From: Martinezella rhizogenes
GTDB lineage: Bacteria; Pseudomonadota; Alphaproteobacteria; Rhizobiales; Rhizobiaceae
NCBI RefSeq assembly: GCF_027460065.1
Contig: NZ_JAPYZZ010000010.1
Location: 117,402 to 181,401, forward strand
Reading direction: 5' to 3'
Length of the DNA: 64,000 nucleotides
Positions within the stretch are counted from its first letter, which is position 1. The number at the start of each line of letters is the position of its first letter. Below, piece by piece: positions 9,329 to 18,313 of this stretch. A program made the translations under genes and the position numbers. The notes beneath the pieces are model-generated. The model did no database searches. It saw nothing but the letters and a program-made list of their open reading frames with translations, and was not told where the DNA came from.

Positions 9329-9829
9329 TCAATCGAGTGTGCCGGCGACGACGGGTGCGACGATGCCGACAAGCATGCGCAGGTGGTCGCCGTCCTTTTC
9401 CTCGAAATAACCCACGTCTTGGTGCGACAGGTTAGCCGAGCCGATCACCTTGCCGTCCCAGACGACGGGAATATTGATCATGCTGTTGACGCCGAGGCCG
9501 AAGATGGCGTCGTGGTCGGCGAAGTTTGCCCGGATATCTTCAGGATTCTTCGAGATAAGGACATTGCCCTCACCATACACAACCCGTCCCCAGACGGTGT
9601 CCTCACGCTTCTTGCGGCCCAGCGGCGGGTAGGCGACATTGTCGCTTGAGTGAAGGCGCTCAACGGCGCTGCCGCCTTCGACAACACGCAACAGGGTAAA
9701 GAGCTTGCGGCCGTATCGTTCCTGGATAATCTCGTCCAGAACCTGCGCGCTTTCCGTAATATCGTTGCGAGCCGTAGTGACCGAAACCAGACGTGCGACG
9801 TCATCGAGGATCGGCGTCTTGATTTTCAT
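9329..9829 (-). CDS. Small GAF-domain protein
   Basis: A 166-residue protein consisting of essentially one GAF domain: the helical start is followed by LFTLLRVVEGG, the VWGRVVYGEGNVLISKNPEDI segment and the NSMINIPVVWDGKVIGSANLSH core strands. GAF domains bind small ligands such as cyclic nucleotides or aromatics. With no output domain attached, it could be a free sensor or an enzyme-like domain. It lies 14 bases after livM with an AAAGGA ribosome site, so it is part of the importer operon. Its constant company here suggests it handles the imported compound, which is inference. Confidence 0.8.
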   Translation of the reverse strand: MKIKTPILDDVARLVSVTTARNDITESAQVLDEIIQERYGRKLFTLLRVVEGGSAVERLHSSDNVAYPPLGRKKREDTVWGRVVYGEGNVLISKNPEDIRANFADHDAIFGLGVNSMINIPVVWDGKVIGSANLSHQDVGYFEEKDGDHLRMLVGIVAPVVAGTLD

Positions 9830-9843
9830 GGGGGTTATTCCTT

Positions 9844-10788
9844 TCAGGATGCTGTGCTTGGAGTACCGGCGGCCTTAGCTGCGGAACGGAGTATGACGGG
9901 GTGATCCTGGGCTTCCGGAATGAGGCCAGTGACCCTGAACCTCAAAACGATCAAAAGCGTCGCGCTGAGGAACAGTTCACGCATCGCAGCGCCCTGCGGT
10001 GGCGTGATATAGGGAACGAAGGGGATGACGAAACGCGTACCCTCGAGGATGAGGATGATAAGCCCGGCGCCCACCACCGCGCCGCGATTGTTGCCGACGC
10101 CGCCAACGAGAAGCGAAAGCTTCACGTATAGCGTCAGCAGCGGCACGAAAAGATCCGGCGAGATGAACGAGGTGTAGTGGGCATAAAGGCCACCGGCCAA
10201 GCCGACGATGCCGCTGCCTATGGCGAATGCCTGCACCTTGAAGACCTGTGCGTTCTTGCCAGCGACGCTGACGACCACGTCGTCGTCGCGGACGGCGCGC
10301 AACACGCGGCCGAACGGCGAATAGAGAATGCGCTGGCAGCAGACATAAAGGGCGGCGAGCACCAGAATGACGATACCGAGATAGATCAGGTTGAATTGCA
10401 GCAGGCTGACGTCGGAACGGAACGGACCTGCGATGCCTGAAATCCCATCTGTGCCGTTGGTCAGCCATATCTCGTTGGAAGCGATGATGCGGATGGTTTC
10501 GGCAAAGCCGAGGGTCACGATGGCAAGATAGTGATCCTTCAGCCGGCGGGTGACCATGGAAAGGCCGGCGCCGACCAAGGCGGCTGCGATCGTGCCGCAG
10601 AGGATGCCGGCCGGAATTGGCAGGCCGAGCGTCTTGGTCAGGATGGCGCTGGTATAGGCACCGACGGCCGCAGAGCCGACGAGGCCGAGATTGACGAGCC
10701 CCGCCATACCCCACATGACATTCAGGCCGAGCGCCATGACGGCATAGATGCCGGCCACGACGGAGATGCTGATAATGTAGATTTCCAT
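9844..10788 (-). CDS. livM: Branched-chain-amino-acid-type ABC permease (LivM-like)
   Basis: A 314-residue hydrophobic protein with the LivM layout: about nine membrane helices, the cytoplasmic coupling loop GRVLRAVRDDDVVVSVAGKN and the SVVAGIYAVMALGLNVMWGM start. It pairs with LivH (10791) to form the membrane channel of a type-I importer for amino acids, amides or urea-like solutes. The start lies 2 bases after the LivH stop, so the two are translated together. Confidence 0.9.
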   Translation of the reverse strand: MEIYIISISVVAGIYAVMALGLNVMWGMAGLVNLGLVGSAAVGAYTSAILTKTLGLPIPAGILCGTIAAALVGAGLSMVTRRLKDHYLAIVTLGFAETIRIIASNEIWLTNGTDGISGIAGPFRSDVSLLQFNLIYLGIVILVLAALYVCCQRILYSPFGRVLRAVRDDDVVVSVAGKNAQVFKVQAFAIGSGIVGLAGGLYAHYTSFISPDLFVPLLTLYVKLSLLVGGVGNNRGAVVGAGLIILILEGTRFVIPFVPYITPPQGAAMRELFLSATLLIVLRFRVTGLIPEAQDHPVILRSAAKAAGTPSTAS

Positions 10789-10790
10789 GA

Positions 10791-11651
10791 CTATTGAGCC
10801 TCGCGACCAAGAAGCCCTTGCGGGCGGAGCGTCAGGATCAGGATGATCGCGACAAAGGCGATTGCCGACTTGTAGCTGGCCGGCAGCACGAGCAGCGACA
10901 GTTCCTCGGCGACACCGACAAAAAGGGCGCCTGCGACGGCGCCGGGAATGCTGCCGAGCCCACCGACCACCGCTGCGGCAAAGATCGGCAGCATGGCGCG
11001 CGAACCCGTCATGGGATCGATGGAGGAATCGAGGCCGAGCAGCATGCCGCCCAGGCCTGCCAGCCCCATGCCCATGAAGGATGCGATGCGCGCCACCACG
11101 CGCGAATCGATCCCCTTGATGTCGGCCAACCGGGCGTTATCGGCAACCGCGCGCATCGCCTTTCCCATGCGAGTGAAGGACAAGAAGCCGAAGACGAGCG
11201 CCATCGTGACGACCGACACCGCCAGGTTCTTGAGTTGCTGCGGCCCGAGATGGATGCCGAGCACGGTGATATCGCGCGCCAGAGGCAGGTCATAGCCGCG
11301 AAGATCGCTGCCGTAGAACAGGCGGACGAGGTTCTCCAGACCGATCGTCAATGCCAGTGAACCGATGGCGGTGGTGATGACGCCAGCGGCCCGGAACGGC
11401 TTGAGGATGAACTCGTCCGTCAGCAGGCCCACGAGCCCGCTGACCAGAAGCGCGATCATCATCGAGGGGATGACCGACAGGCCGAACTCGACATTAGCCA
11501 CCCAACCCGCGAAGGCGCCCACGGTGGCGTGGGACGCGATTGCGAAATTGGGAAAACGAAGAACGGAATACATGGCCGTCAATCCGATGGCCGGTATGGC
11601 GAGAACACTTCCCGCCATGATTCCGTTTGCGATGAGTTGGAGAACGTTCAT
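10791..11651 (-). CDS. livH: Branched-chain-amino-acid-type ABC permease (LivH-like)
   Basis: A 286-residue permease with the LivH signature: IANGIMAGSVLAIPAIGLTAMYSVLRF at the N-terminus (normally NGLxxGSIYALIALG) and the coupling loop GKAMRAVADNARLADIKGID. It is the second membrane subunit of the importer encoded from 14353 to 9844. It follows the binding-protein gene by 13 bases. Confidence 0.9.
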   Translation of the reverse strand: MNVLQLIANGIMAGSVLAIPAIGLTAMYSVLRFPNFAIASHATVGAFAGWVANVEFGLSVIPSMMIALLVSGLVGLLTDEFILKPFRAAGVITTAIGSLALTIGLENLVRLFYGSDLRGYDLPLARDITVLGIHLGPQQLKNLAVSVVTMALVFGFLSFTRMGKAMRAVADNARLADIKGIDSRVVARIASFMGMGLAGLGGMLLGLDSSIDPMTGSRAMLPIFAAAVVGGLGSIPGAVAGALFVGVAEELSLLVLPASYKSAIAFVAIILILTLRPQGLLGREAQ

Positions 11652-11664
11652 CTGTTGTCCCCGG

Positions 11665-12855
11665 TCAGACGATTTTGATCAGTTGGATCTTGCCGCCCTT
11701 GGCTTCGCTGTAACGGAAGCGGCAATCGATGATGTCGCCCTTTTCGTTGAAGTCACAACTGCCGCTCGCGCCGTCATAATTGACATCCTTGCCGTCGCGC
11801 AGAAGCTTCAGACCATCGACTGCCGAATACGTCTTGGCGCCGTTACCCTGCGAGATCGACCGGACGGAATCGCGGATGTCCGGGCCTTCGGGCTTGCCGG
11901 CTTTCTGGATGGCGAGGAGGGCGAGACTGATCCAGTCCGTCGCCTGCGCTTCGTAGGAATCCGCTGAGGGGTTGTTGAGGCGCTTCTGCGCCAGCGCATA
12001 GGCTTCGCTGCCGATATCGCTCGACGGCTGGGCGGTTACGAGACCATCGGTCACTTCGGCGGGAATGCCTTCGGCCACCTTGGTTGTGTAGGCATAGGAC
12101 TGCGTGAAGCGGCCGCCTTCATAGCCAGCGCGGTAGAGATCCTTCAGCAGAACCGTCAGGTCAGGCCCGTAGCTGTTGAGATAGATGAAGTCCGGCTTGG
12201 CGGCGATGGCGCTGTCGATTTCCGAGCGATAGCTCGACTTCGATGGTTCGTATACCAGCCCGCCGACGAGTTGGGCGCCGTTCGATGCCAGAACGGAGGC
12301 GATCTGGTCCCTCATCGTTGCGGCGAACGGCGTCTGCACGGCCGCGTAGAACACCGTCTTCGCGCCGGTCGAGAGGATATATTCGGCATGCTTCGTGGCT
12401 TGAAGCGCCGTGTTCGGCTGGGTACGGAAGATGTAGCCCTGGTGGGGAAGCTGCGTGATCGAGTCGGCGCCCGAGACGGTCATGAGGCATGTCTTGCTCT
12501 CCCAGCAGACCGGTGCCACCGCCGAGGTGACGGCCGACGCCCAGGTGCCCATGACGACGGGAACGCGATCGACGCCAACCAGTTTCTGGGCGGCGCGTAC
12601 CGCTGCTTCAGGGTTGGTCTGGTCGTCCTCGACAATCAGCTCGATGGAGCGGTTCAGCACGCCGCCAGCCTTGTTGACCTCGTCTACCACCGCCTGCATG
12701 GCTTTCAGCATACGCGGACCGTCCTGGGCGCCGGCACCTGTAAGCGGTGTCAGCACACCGAGCTTGATAGCCGTTTCGGCACGTAGGATTGCTGGCGCAA
12801 ACAGGCTGCCGGCAACGATGGCGGATGATGCGGAAAGGAATTCTCTTCTGTTCAT
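11665..12855 (-). CDS. Periplasmic substrate-binding protein, Liv-type importer
   Basis: A 396-residue type-I periplasmic binding protein (Peripla_BP_6, LivK/UrtA-like). It begins with a twin-arginine-like signal (MNRREFLSASSAIVAGSLFA, cleavage after AILRA), followed by IKLGVLTPLTGAGAQDG, the usual ligand-entry strand. The middle holds VVMGTWASAVTSAVAPVC, which lines the binding cleft. I start at 12855, where AGGGG precedes the ATG by 7 bases, not at the longer reading from 12897. It delivers the solute to LivHM. The folded Tat export route is suggested by the RRE sequence only. Confidence 0.88.
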   Translation of the reverse strand: MNRREFLSASSAIVAGSLFAPAILRAETAIKLGVLTPLTGAGAQDGPRMLKAMQAVVDEVNKAGGVLNRSIELIVEDDQTNPEAAVRAAQKLVGVDRVPVVMGTWASAVTSAVAPVCWESKTCLMTVSGADSITQLPHQGYIFRTQPNTALQATKHAEYILSTGAKTVFYAAVQTPFAATMRDQIASVLASNGAQLVGGLVYEPSKSSYRSEIDSAIAAKPDFIYLNSYGPDLTVLLKDLYRAGYEGGRFTQSYAYTTKVAEGIPAEVTDGLVTAQPSSDIGSEAYALAQKRLNNPSADSYEAQATDWISLALLAIQKAGKPEGPDIRDSVRSISQGNGAKTYSAVDGLKLLRDGKDVNYDGASGSCDFNEKGDIIDCRFRYSEAKGGKIQLIKIV

Positions 12856-12893
12856 GGCATTCCCCTTTTTGTTCAGTTGGCAGAAGTGTTGGA

Positions 12894-13601
12894 TCAACCC
12901 CCGAGGAACATCCGGTTGATGTCCTCGTTCGCAAGCAGGTCTTCGGATGGCCCCTCGATGCTGTTCTTTCCATCGACGAGGATGTAGGTGCGGTCGGATA
13001 TTTCCATGGCTTCGCGGGCGTTCTGTTCCACCAGCGCGATAGCCTTGCCGGAATCTCGAAGCTTACGGATTTCCTGGAAAAGCTCGTCGGCCGCGGCCGG
13101 AGAAAGGCCGGCGGTCGGCTCATCGAGCAGTATGAGGCTCGGGTCGACCATCAGCGCCATGCCGACGGCCAGCAATTGCCGCTGGCCGCCGGAGAGCGTC
13201 CGCGCCAATTGGCTCCTCTTCTTTGCAAGAACGGGAAAGTGCGCCATGACCTCGCTGGCGCGGGAGCGGAAATGTTTCGGCGCGATATAGCCGCCCATCT
13301 CAAGGTTCTCGTAGACCGTCATGTTGCCGAAGACATTGTGCTCCTGCGGTACAAAGGCGATACCGTGGCGGGAGACATCGTGGGGCTTGAGGCCGCTGAT
13401 CGGCGCGTCATCATAGACGATGCGGCCCTCCGAAGGGCGCAGCAGACCGGCGATGGTTTTGAGGAGGGTGGACTTGCCAGCGCCGTTTGGGCCGACGATG
13501 CAGACGATTTCTCGCGACGACACACGGAAGTTGACACCCTTGAGAATCTGGTCGCCTGCGGAATAGCCGGCTATGACATTTTCGACGGTCAGGACACTCA
13601 T
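12894..13601 (-). CDS. livF: ABC ATPase (LivF-like)
   Basis: A 235-residue ATPase with Walker A GPNGAGKST, signature LSGGQRQLLAVG, Walker B LILLDEPTAG and the C-terminal LADEDINRMFLGG tail typical of LivF. It powers the importer as a heterodimer with LivG. Its first codons overlap the LivG stop by 4 bases (ATGA), a sign of translational coupling. Confidence 0.92.
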   Translation of the reverse strand: MSVLTVENVIAGYSAGDQILKGVNFRVSSREIVCIVGPNGAGKSTLLKTIAGLLRPSEGRIVYDDAPISGLKPHDVSRHGIAFVPQEHNVFGNMTVYENLEMGGYIAPKHFRSRASEVMAHFPVLAKKRSQLARTLSGGQRQLLAVGMALMVDPSLILLDEPTAGLSPAAADELFQEIRKLRDSGKAIALVEQNAREAMEISDRTYILVDGKNSIEGPSEDLLANEDINRMFLGG

Positions 13602-14353
13602 CTGCGGCTTCCCATGTAGGCGTTCTGAACTTCCTTGTTGCCGGCCACGAAATCGAACGTGCCCTCGATCATCTTCCTGCCGTCGGCCATGACGACGACG
13701 TGGTCGCAGAGCCGTGAAATCAGATCCATCTGGTGTTCGATCAGCACGATGGTCACGCCTTCTTTCGCAATGGTGACAAGGCGTTCGCCGATCTCCCTGA
13801 CCAGAGATGGATTGACGCCGGCCATTGGCTCGTCAAGCAGAAGCATGCCGGGATCGCGCATCAGGGCGCGACCGATCTCGAGCAGCTTCTTCTGGCCGCC
13901 GGAAAGGTCGGATGCCTTGTTGTCGATGACGTGCGACAGCTTGAGGCGTTCGGCGATCTTCAGCGCCTTGTCGAGTAACTCCTCCTCCCGGCGGATGCTC
14001 GTCCTGCTACGCGTCAGCGCCTGCACCAGGCCTTCACCCGGTTGGTCCGTTCCGTATAGCAGGAGGCTTTCAAGCACGGTCAGCCGTGGAAAACCGCGGG
14101 CGATCTGGAAGGTGCGAACGAGGCCCCTGCTGGATATCTGGTCGGGCCGCATCCTGTCGATCCGCTCGCCCTTGAAGCGGATTTCGCCGCTCGACACGGG
14201 CAGGACACCGGATATGCAGTTGAAAAGGGTCGTCTTGCCGGCGCCGTTAGGCCCGATCATGCCGATGATGCCGCCTTCATTGATTTTAAGGTCGACGCCG
14301 GCGAGGGCCTGAACCCCACCAAAATGTCGTGTTACTTCGATAATTTCGAGCAT
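13598..14353 (-). CDS. livG: ABC ATPase (LivG-like)
   Basis: A 251-residue ATPase: Walker A GPNGAGKTT, the long LivG-specific insert (RTFQIARGFPRLTVLESLLL with extra helix to about residue 125), signature LSGGQKKLLEIG, Walker B MLLLDEPMAG and the VLIEHQMDLI switch region. It is the first gene of the Liv-type block and starts 53 bases after the Pot-type permease gene at 14407, so the two importer blocks can be read as one transcript. Confidence 0.92.
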   Translation of the reverse strand: MLEIIEVTRHFGGVQALAGVDLKINEGGIIGMIGPNGAGKTTLFNCISGVLPVSSGEIRFKGERIDRMRPDQISSRGLVRTFQIARGFPRLTVLESLLLYGTDQPGEGLVQALTRSRTSIRREEELLDKALKIAERLKLSHVIDNKASDLSGGQKKLLEIGRALMRDPGMLLLDEPMAGVNPSLVREIGERLVTIAKEGVTIVLIEHQMDLISRLCDHVVVMADGRKMIEGTFDFVAGNKEVQNAYMGSRR

Positions 14354-14406
14354 TTCAACCCCTATGAAAACAACGGAAGCAGCAGGAAGGGATCCTCGCG
14401 CACTGG

Positions 14407-15249
14407 TTAGTATTTCCGTTTCACGTAATATCCCGCAACGACGGTAATCGAGATCGTGACGGAGAGGAGGATAAAGGACAGCGCTGCACCAAAGGGCCAG
14501 TTCGCCTTGTTGAGAATTTCGCCGACGATCATCGGCGCCATCATGCGAAACGACGGGCCACCAAGGAGAACGGGTGTCGCATAGGCATTCATGGTCAGAA
14601 TGAACGACAGGACGAAAGCCGCCAGGAGGCCGGGCACGATCTGGGGAAGCTTGACCAGAACAAAATTTTCCAGCGGGCTGGCGCCGAGGCTGGCCGCCGC
14701 ATATTCGACGTTTTCGTCCAACCCTTCCAGAACGCTTTGCAGTGTCAACACGACATAAGGAAGGTTGACCGCAACGATGCCCACGAAAACGGCCAACGGC
14801 GTGTACATGATCTCGAGAGGCGTCGAAATAACACCGAGGGAAAGCAGGGCGTAATTAAGCACGCCGCTTTGGCCAAAGGCCACCATCCAGCCAGCGGCCC
14901 GAACCGCGTTCGAGATGAACAGCGGCAGGATGATCATCATCAGCAGTACGGTCTTTATGCTGCCTTGCTTGCGCGAAATCCAGTTGGCCAGCGGCAGGCC
15001 CAGAACGAGACAAACGACGGTCACGCCGAACGACATGAAAATCGTCGTGCGCATTCCATTAAGATAATAGCTGTCCGCAAAGAAGGCGGTGAAGTTGGCG
15101 AGTGTGAAATCGCTCACCATAAACTGGCCCGGCACATAGCTGTTCATGCTGTAGCGCAAGAGATACAGCAATGGCAGCGCCATGAAGAGCAGCACGATGG
15201 CTGTCGCGGGCATGAGCATTCCCGCTGCGGAGAGATTGTTCTTCTGCAT
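14407..15249 (-). CDS. Spermidine/putrescine-type ABC permease (PotB-like)
   Basis: A 280-residue integral membrane protein with six predicted helices and the coupling motif EYAAASLGASPLENFVLVKLP (EAA loop). It is the first permease subunit for the importer whose other parts are at 15333-18308. I take the ATG at 15249 (MQKNNLSAAGMLMP) because the longer reading from 15357 adds an arginine-rich, non-membrane stretch without a ribosome site that overlaps the end of the binding-protein gene. Confidence 0.86.
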   Translation of the reverse strand: MQKNNLSAAGMLMPATAIVLLFMALPLLYLLRYSMNSYVPGQFMVSDFTLANFTAFFADSYYLNGMRTTIFMSFGVTVVCLVLGLPLANWISRKQGSIKTVLLMMIILPLFISNAVRAAGWMVAFGQSGVLNYALLSLGVISTPLEIMYTPLAVFVGIVAVNLPYVVLTLQSVLEGLDENVEYAAASLGASPLENFVLVKLPQIVPGLLAAFVLSFILTMNAYATPVLLGGPSFRMMAPMIVGEILNKANWPFGAALSFILLSVTISITVVAGYYVKRKY

Positions 15250-15332
15250 TACCCGGCTCCGGATCGAGGGTACGACTGGCGACAGCCGCCCGCGCCTTGG
15301 CAACGCGGGCAGCCGCACATCATCTCTAGTTC

Positions 15333-16361
15333 TCAGGACTTGAAGTCTTTTTCCCACCAGCTCTGAAGGCCGACATCGATCTTGGCCATGTAGTCCAGAT
15401 CGGGGAGAACGAACTGCTGGTCAGTCTTGTAGTCGATGACGGCCGCCAGCGCGGGATCGAGCTTGACCGTGGAGTTTGGCGGCGCATAGCCCATCTTGGC
15501 GGCAAAGGCCGCCTGCGGGCGCTCGTCAAGCATGGCGTTGAGATAGACGAAGGCCGCTTCCTTGTTCGGGGCGTTCTTGGGAACGCCCACATCGGAGATG
15601 TAAAGCGCGAGCCCTTCCTTGGGAATGGCGACCTCGACATCGATGCCGGCGTTCTTCCACATGAACCCACGGGCATTCCACATGATGCACATGACGACTT
15701 CGCCCGTTTTCAGGGCCTGGGCCATGGCTTCGTTGGTGGGATAGATTTTCACGCCCTGCTTCTTCAGCTCCAGCAGCTTTTCTTTGCCGGGCTCGACATT
15801 CGAGGGGCCGCCGCCGGCGACCATGGCCGCAGATTCGATGGTGTTCTGATACTGGATGTCGATGACGCCGACGCGGCCGGCATATTTCTTGTCCCAGAGA
15901 TCGGCATAGGAGGTCGGCGCCGGGTTCACTTCCTTCGGATTGTAGAGAATGACGCGGCCCGTATACATATGCGGGACGGAATACTTGGTGCGCAGGAACG
16001 GATGGACCTTGGCAAGATTCGGCACCTTGCTTTCATCGAGCTCCTCGAGAGCGCCGTTGACATACATTTCATAGGTGCCTTGCCGCGTCATGCAGGCGAC
16101 GTCCATCGTGCCGCGCGGCAGGCGGCGTTCGGCAAGAATTTTGGATTTGCGAACGGTTTCCGCCGCCGGGTCGAATACGACCTGCAGGCCGCTGTCCTTG
16201 AGAACGGTATCGACGATGTTTGCCTGCTGAAGGTTCTGGTAGTCCCCACCCCAGGTCCCGACGATGACGCGACCGCGAGCCTGCGCAAAGCTCGGCAGAG
16301 CGGACGACATAAGGGCACTGACAGACAGTATTCCAAAGGTGCGACGAGTGATGTTCGGCAT
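15333..16361 (-). CDS. Periplasmic binding protein (PotD/PotF-like)
   Basis: A 342-residue solute-binding protein. It starts with a twin-arginine-like signal (MPNITRRTFGILSVSALMSS, cleavage near SFAQA), then RVIVGTWGGDYQNLQQANIV, the typical strand of polyamine or thiosulfate-class binding proteins. Further landmarks are YADLWDKKYAGRVGVID and MCIMWNARGFMWKNAG. The ligand is unknown; members of this family bind polyamines, betaines, aromatic amines and phosphonates. It sits between the ATPase gene (16429) and the PotB-like permease. Confidence 0.88.
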   Translation of the reverse strand: MPNITRRTFGILSVSALMSSALPSFAQARGRVIVGTWGGDYQNLQQANIVDTVLKDSGLQVVFDPAAETVRKSKILAERRLPRGTMDVACMTRQGTYEMYVNGALEELDESKVPNLAKVHPFLRTKYSVPHMYTGRVILYNPKEVNPAPTSYADLWDKKYAGRVGVIDIQYQNTIESAAMVAGGGPSNVEPGKEKLLELKKQGVKIYPTNEAMAQALKTGEVVMCIMWNARGFMWKNAGIDVEVAIPKEGLALYISDVGVPKNAPNKEAAFVYLNAMLDERPQAAFAAKMGYAPPNSTVKLDPALAAVIDYKTDQQFVLPDLDYMAKIDVGLQSWWEKDFKS

Positions 16362-16428
16362 TTTTGAGTTCCCCTTTTTTTGATTGAAATCTGATGCTCG
16401 ATGTGGCCGGCGACGCGCCGGCTTTAGC

Positions 16429-17484
16429 TCAGAGTGGAACGACGTCCTTCGCTGCGACGCTCACGAAGATCGGGCTGTTCGCCTCGCCGGAGATGCCCTC
16501 GACGGCGAGTTCGCGCGGCGAGGTCACGACTTTGAGCCGCGTGCCGCCGTCGAGTTCGATATCCGCCTCGATCATGCCACCGAGGAATACGCAGCGGTCG
16601 AGACGCCCGCGAAAGCAGTTCTGGCCCTGCGTCGTCGCTTCGCGCGTCAGGCGAATGGCTTCGGGCCGAACGAGGATTTCGTCAGCTCCGGCCCGCTGGA
16701 AAGCGGTTTGCAGCAGAACGCCATCTGCGGTTCTGAAGCCGCCGCCGTCGACGGCCACTCCCTTCAGGAAGTTGGTGCGGCCGATGAAATCTGCGACGAA
16801 GCGATTGGCAGGCGTATTATAGAGATCGCTGGCGGAACCGATTTGCTCGATCACGCCGGCCTGCATCAGCACAAGCCTGTCGCCGACCGACATCGCCTCT
16901 TCCTGATCGTGCGTTACCATGATGGTGGTGATGCCAAGGGATTTTTGCAGGCTGCGCAGCTCGTCGCGGACCTGAAGGCGAAGCTTGGCGTCGAGGTTCG
17001 ACAGCGGTTCGTCGAGAAGCAGGATGTCTGGGCGTATGGCCAGCGCCCGCGCGATGGCCACGCGTTGCTGCTGCCCGCCCGAAAGCTGCTTCGGGAAACG
17101 GGTGGCCAGATGCGAAAGCTTGACGAGATCGAGTGCATCTCCCACCCGCTTGCGGATGTCATTTTCCGCCACCTTTCGGCGGCGCAAGCCGAAGGCGACG
17201 TTCTCGAAGATCGAGAGATGAGGAAATAGCGCATAGTTCTGGAAGACCAGCCCGATGTTTCGCCGGTGCGGTGGTTCATGTGTCACGTCGCGCGCGCCGA
17301 TTTCGATCCGGCCGGCGTCTGGCTCGATGAAACCGGCCATCATGCGCAGGGTCGTGGTCTTGCCGCAGCCGGAGGGGCCGAGAAAGATCAGGAATTCGCC
17401 TTCGTTGATCTTTAGTGAAACATCGGAGACGGCGCGGAACGTACCGTAGTTTTTCCCCAAGCCGGCAATATTGACGTTGGCCAT
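16429..17484 (-). CDS. ABC ATPase (PotA-like)
   Basis: A 351-residue ATPase with a C-terminal TOBE regulatory domain: Walker A GPSGCGKTT, Q-loop LVFQNYALFP, signature LSGGQQQRVAIARAL, Walker B ILLLDEPLSNLD and H-loop MVTHDQEEA. The open frame extends far upstream (to 18207), but that part is the permease gene read out of frame. The real start is the ATG at 17484, which overlaps the stop of the PotC-like permease by one base (TGATG). Confidence 0.93.
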   Translation of the reverse strand: MANVNIAGLGKNYGTFRAVSDVSLKINEGEFLIFLGPSGCGKTTTLRMMAGFIEPDAGRIEIGARDVTHEPPHRRNIGLVFQNYALFPHLSIFENVAFGLRRRKVAENDIRKRVGDALDLVKLSHLATRFPKQLSGGQQQRVAIARALAIRPDILLLDEPLSNLDAKLRLQVRDELRSLQKSLGITTIMVTHDQEEAMSVGDRLVLMQAGVIEQIGSASDLYNTPANRFVADFIGRTNFLKGVAVDGGGFRTADGVLLQTAFQRAGADEILVRPEAIRLTREATTQGQNCFRGRLDRCVFLGGMIEADIELDGGTRLKVVTSPRELAVEGISGEANSPIFVSVAAKDVVPL

Positions 17485-18308
17485 CACACAATCCTGGAAA
17501 TATTGACGAAACGATTTGATATAATCAGTGCGGCGGCGACGAACGCCACCTGCAGCACCGAGACGGCGGCAATCGTCGGATCGATCTTCCATTCGAGATA
17601 CTGCATCATCGCCACGGGAAGCGTGACCTGACCGGGACTGGCGAGGAAAATTGACACTTCGAGATTGCCGAAACTGACCACGAAGGAAAATACGGCGGCG
17701 GCGAAGATGCCAGGCCGGATCAGCGGCAGCGTCACACGCCATATGATTCCGGCCGGTGTATCGCCAAGGCTTGCGGCGGCCTCTTCGATCGACAGATTGG
17801 CGCCTTCCAGCGATGCGACCAGCAGACGGATGCACCAGGGAATGGTGAGCAGGATATGACCCATAACGAACACACCCACGGAACCGGACAGCGGCAGGCC
17901 GGTGGCGATCTCGATCTCGACCACGGTGATATAGAGCGACGCGCCGATCACGATGGCTGGAACGGTCAGCGGCGACATCAACAGTTGCAGGATCGCGGCC
18001 CGGCCCCGGAACGCTCGCCGCACGATGATGATGGCGGCGGGAATGGAGACGGCAAGCCCGGCGGCGGCGGCGAAGGCCGCCACCAGCATGCTGAGGACAA
18101 AGCCCTCGAGGAACTGCGGCTGGCGAAACGCCTCCTGATACCAGTGAAGCGAATAGCCCTCCACCGGAAGCGAGAGGATTTCGTTTGAAATCACCGACAG
18201 CCAACACACGAGGAGCAACGGTAACAGCATCAATCCAAGAGCAACCAGATTGATGCCGCGGATCAGCCAGCGGCCCGTTTTTTCAGGAATGGTGTTTCCC
18301 TTGATCAT
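17484..18308 (-). CDS. Spermidine/putrescine-type ABC permease (PotC-like)
   Basis: A 274-residue permease with six helices and the EAA loop EEAAASLGDTPAGIIWRVTLP near residues 180-200. It forms the second channel subunit with the gene at 14407. It starts 5 bases after the amidohydrolase stop and is coupled to the ATPase gene that follows. The order PotC-PotA-PotD-PotB is scrambled relative to the classical potABCD operon, which is common in rhizobia. Confidence 0.9.
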   Translation of the reverse strand: MIKGNTIPEKTGRWLIRGINLVALGLMLLPLLLVCWLSVISNEILSLPVEGYSLHWYQEAFRQPQFLEGFVLSMLVAAFAAAAGLAVSIPAAIIIVRRAFRGRAAILQLLMSPLTVPAIVIGASLYITVVEIEIATGLPLSGSVGVFVMGHILLTIPWCIRLLVASLEGANLSIEEAAASLGDTPAGIIWRVTLPLIRPGIFAAAVFSFVVSFGNLEVSIFLASPGQVTLPVAMMQYLEWKIDPTIAAVSVLQVAFVAAALIISNRFVNISRIV

Positions 18309-18313
18309 CCGGG

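Noticed and set aside
9260..9649. Plus-strand frame of 129 codons over the GAF gene
   Set aside because: It is the complement of a well-supported GAF domain; composition is antisense-like.
16429..18207. A 592-codon frame that looks like a permease-ATPase fusion
   Set aside because: The first 240 codons are the permease gene read in the wrong frame (arginine-rich, no helices); the ATPase has its own start at 17484.
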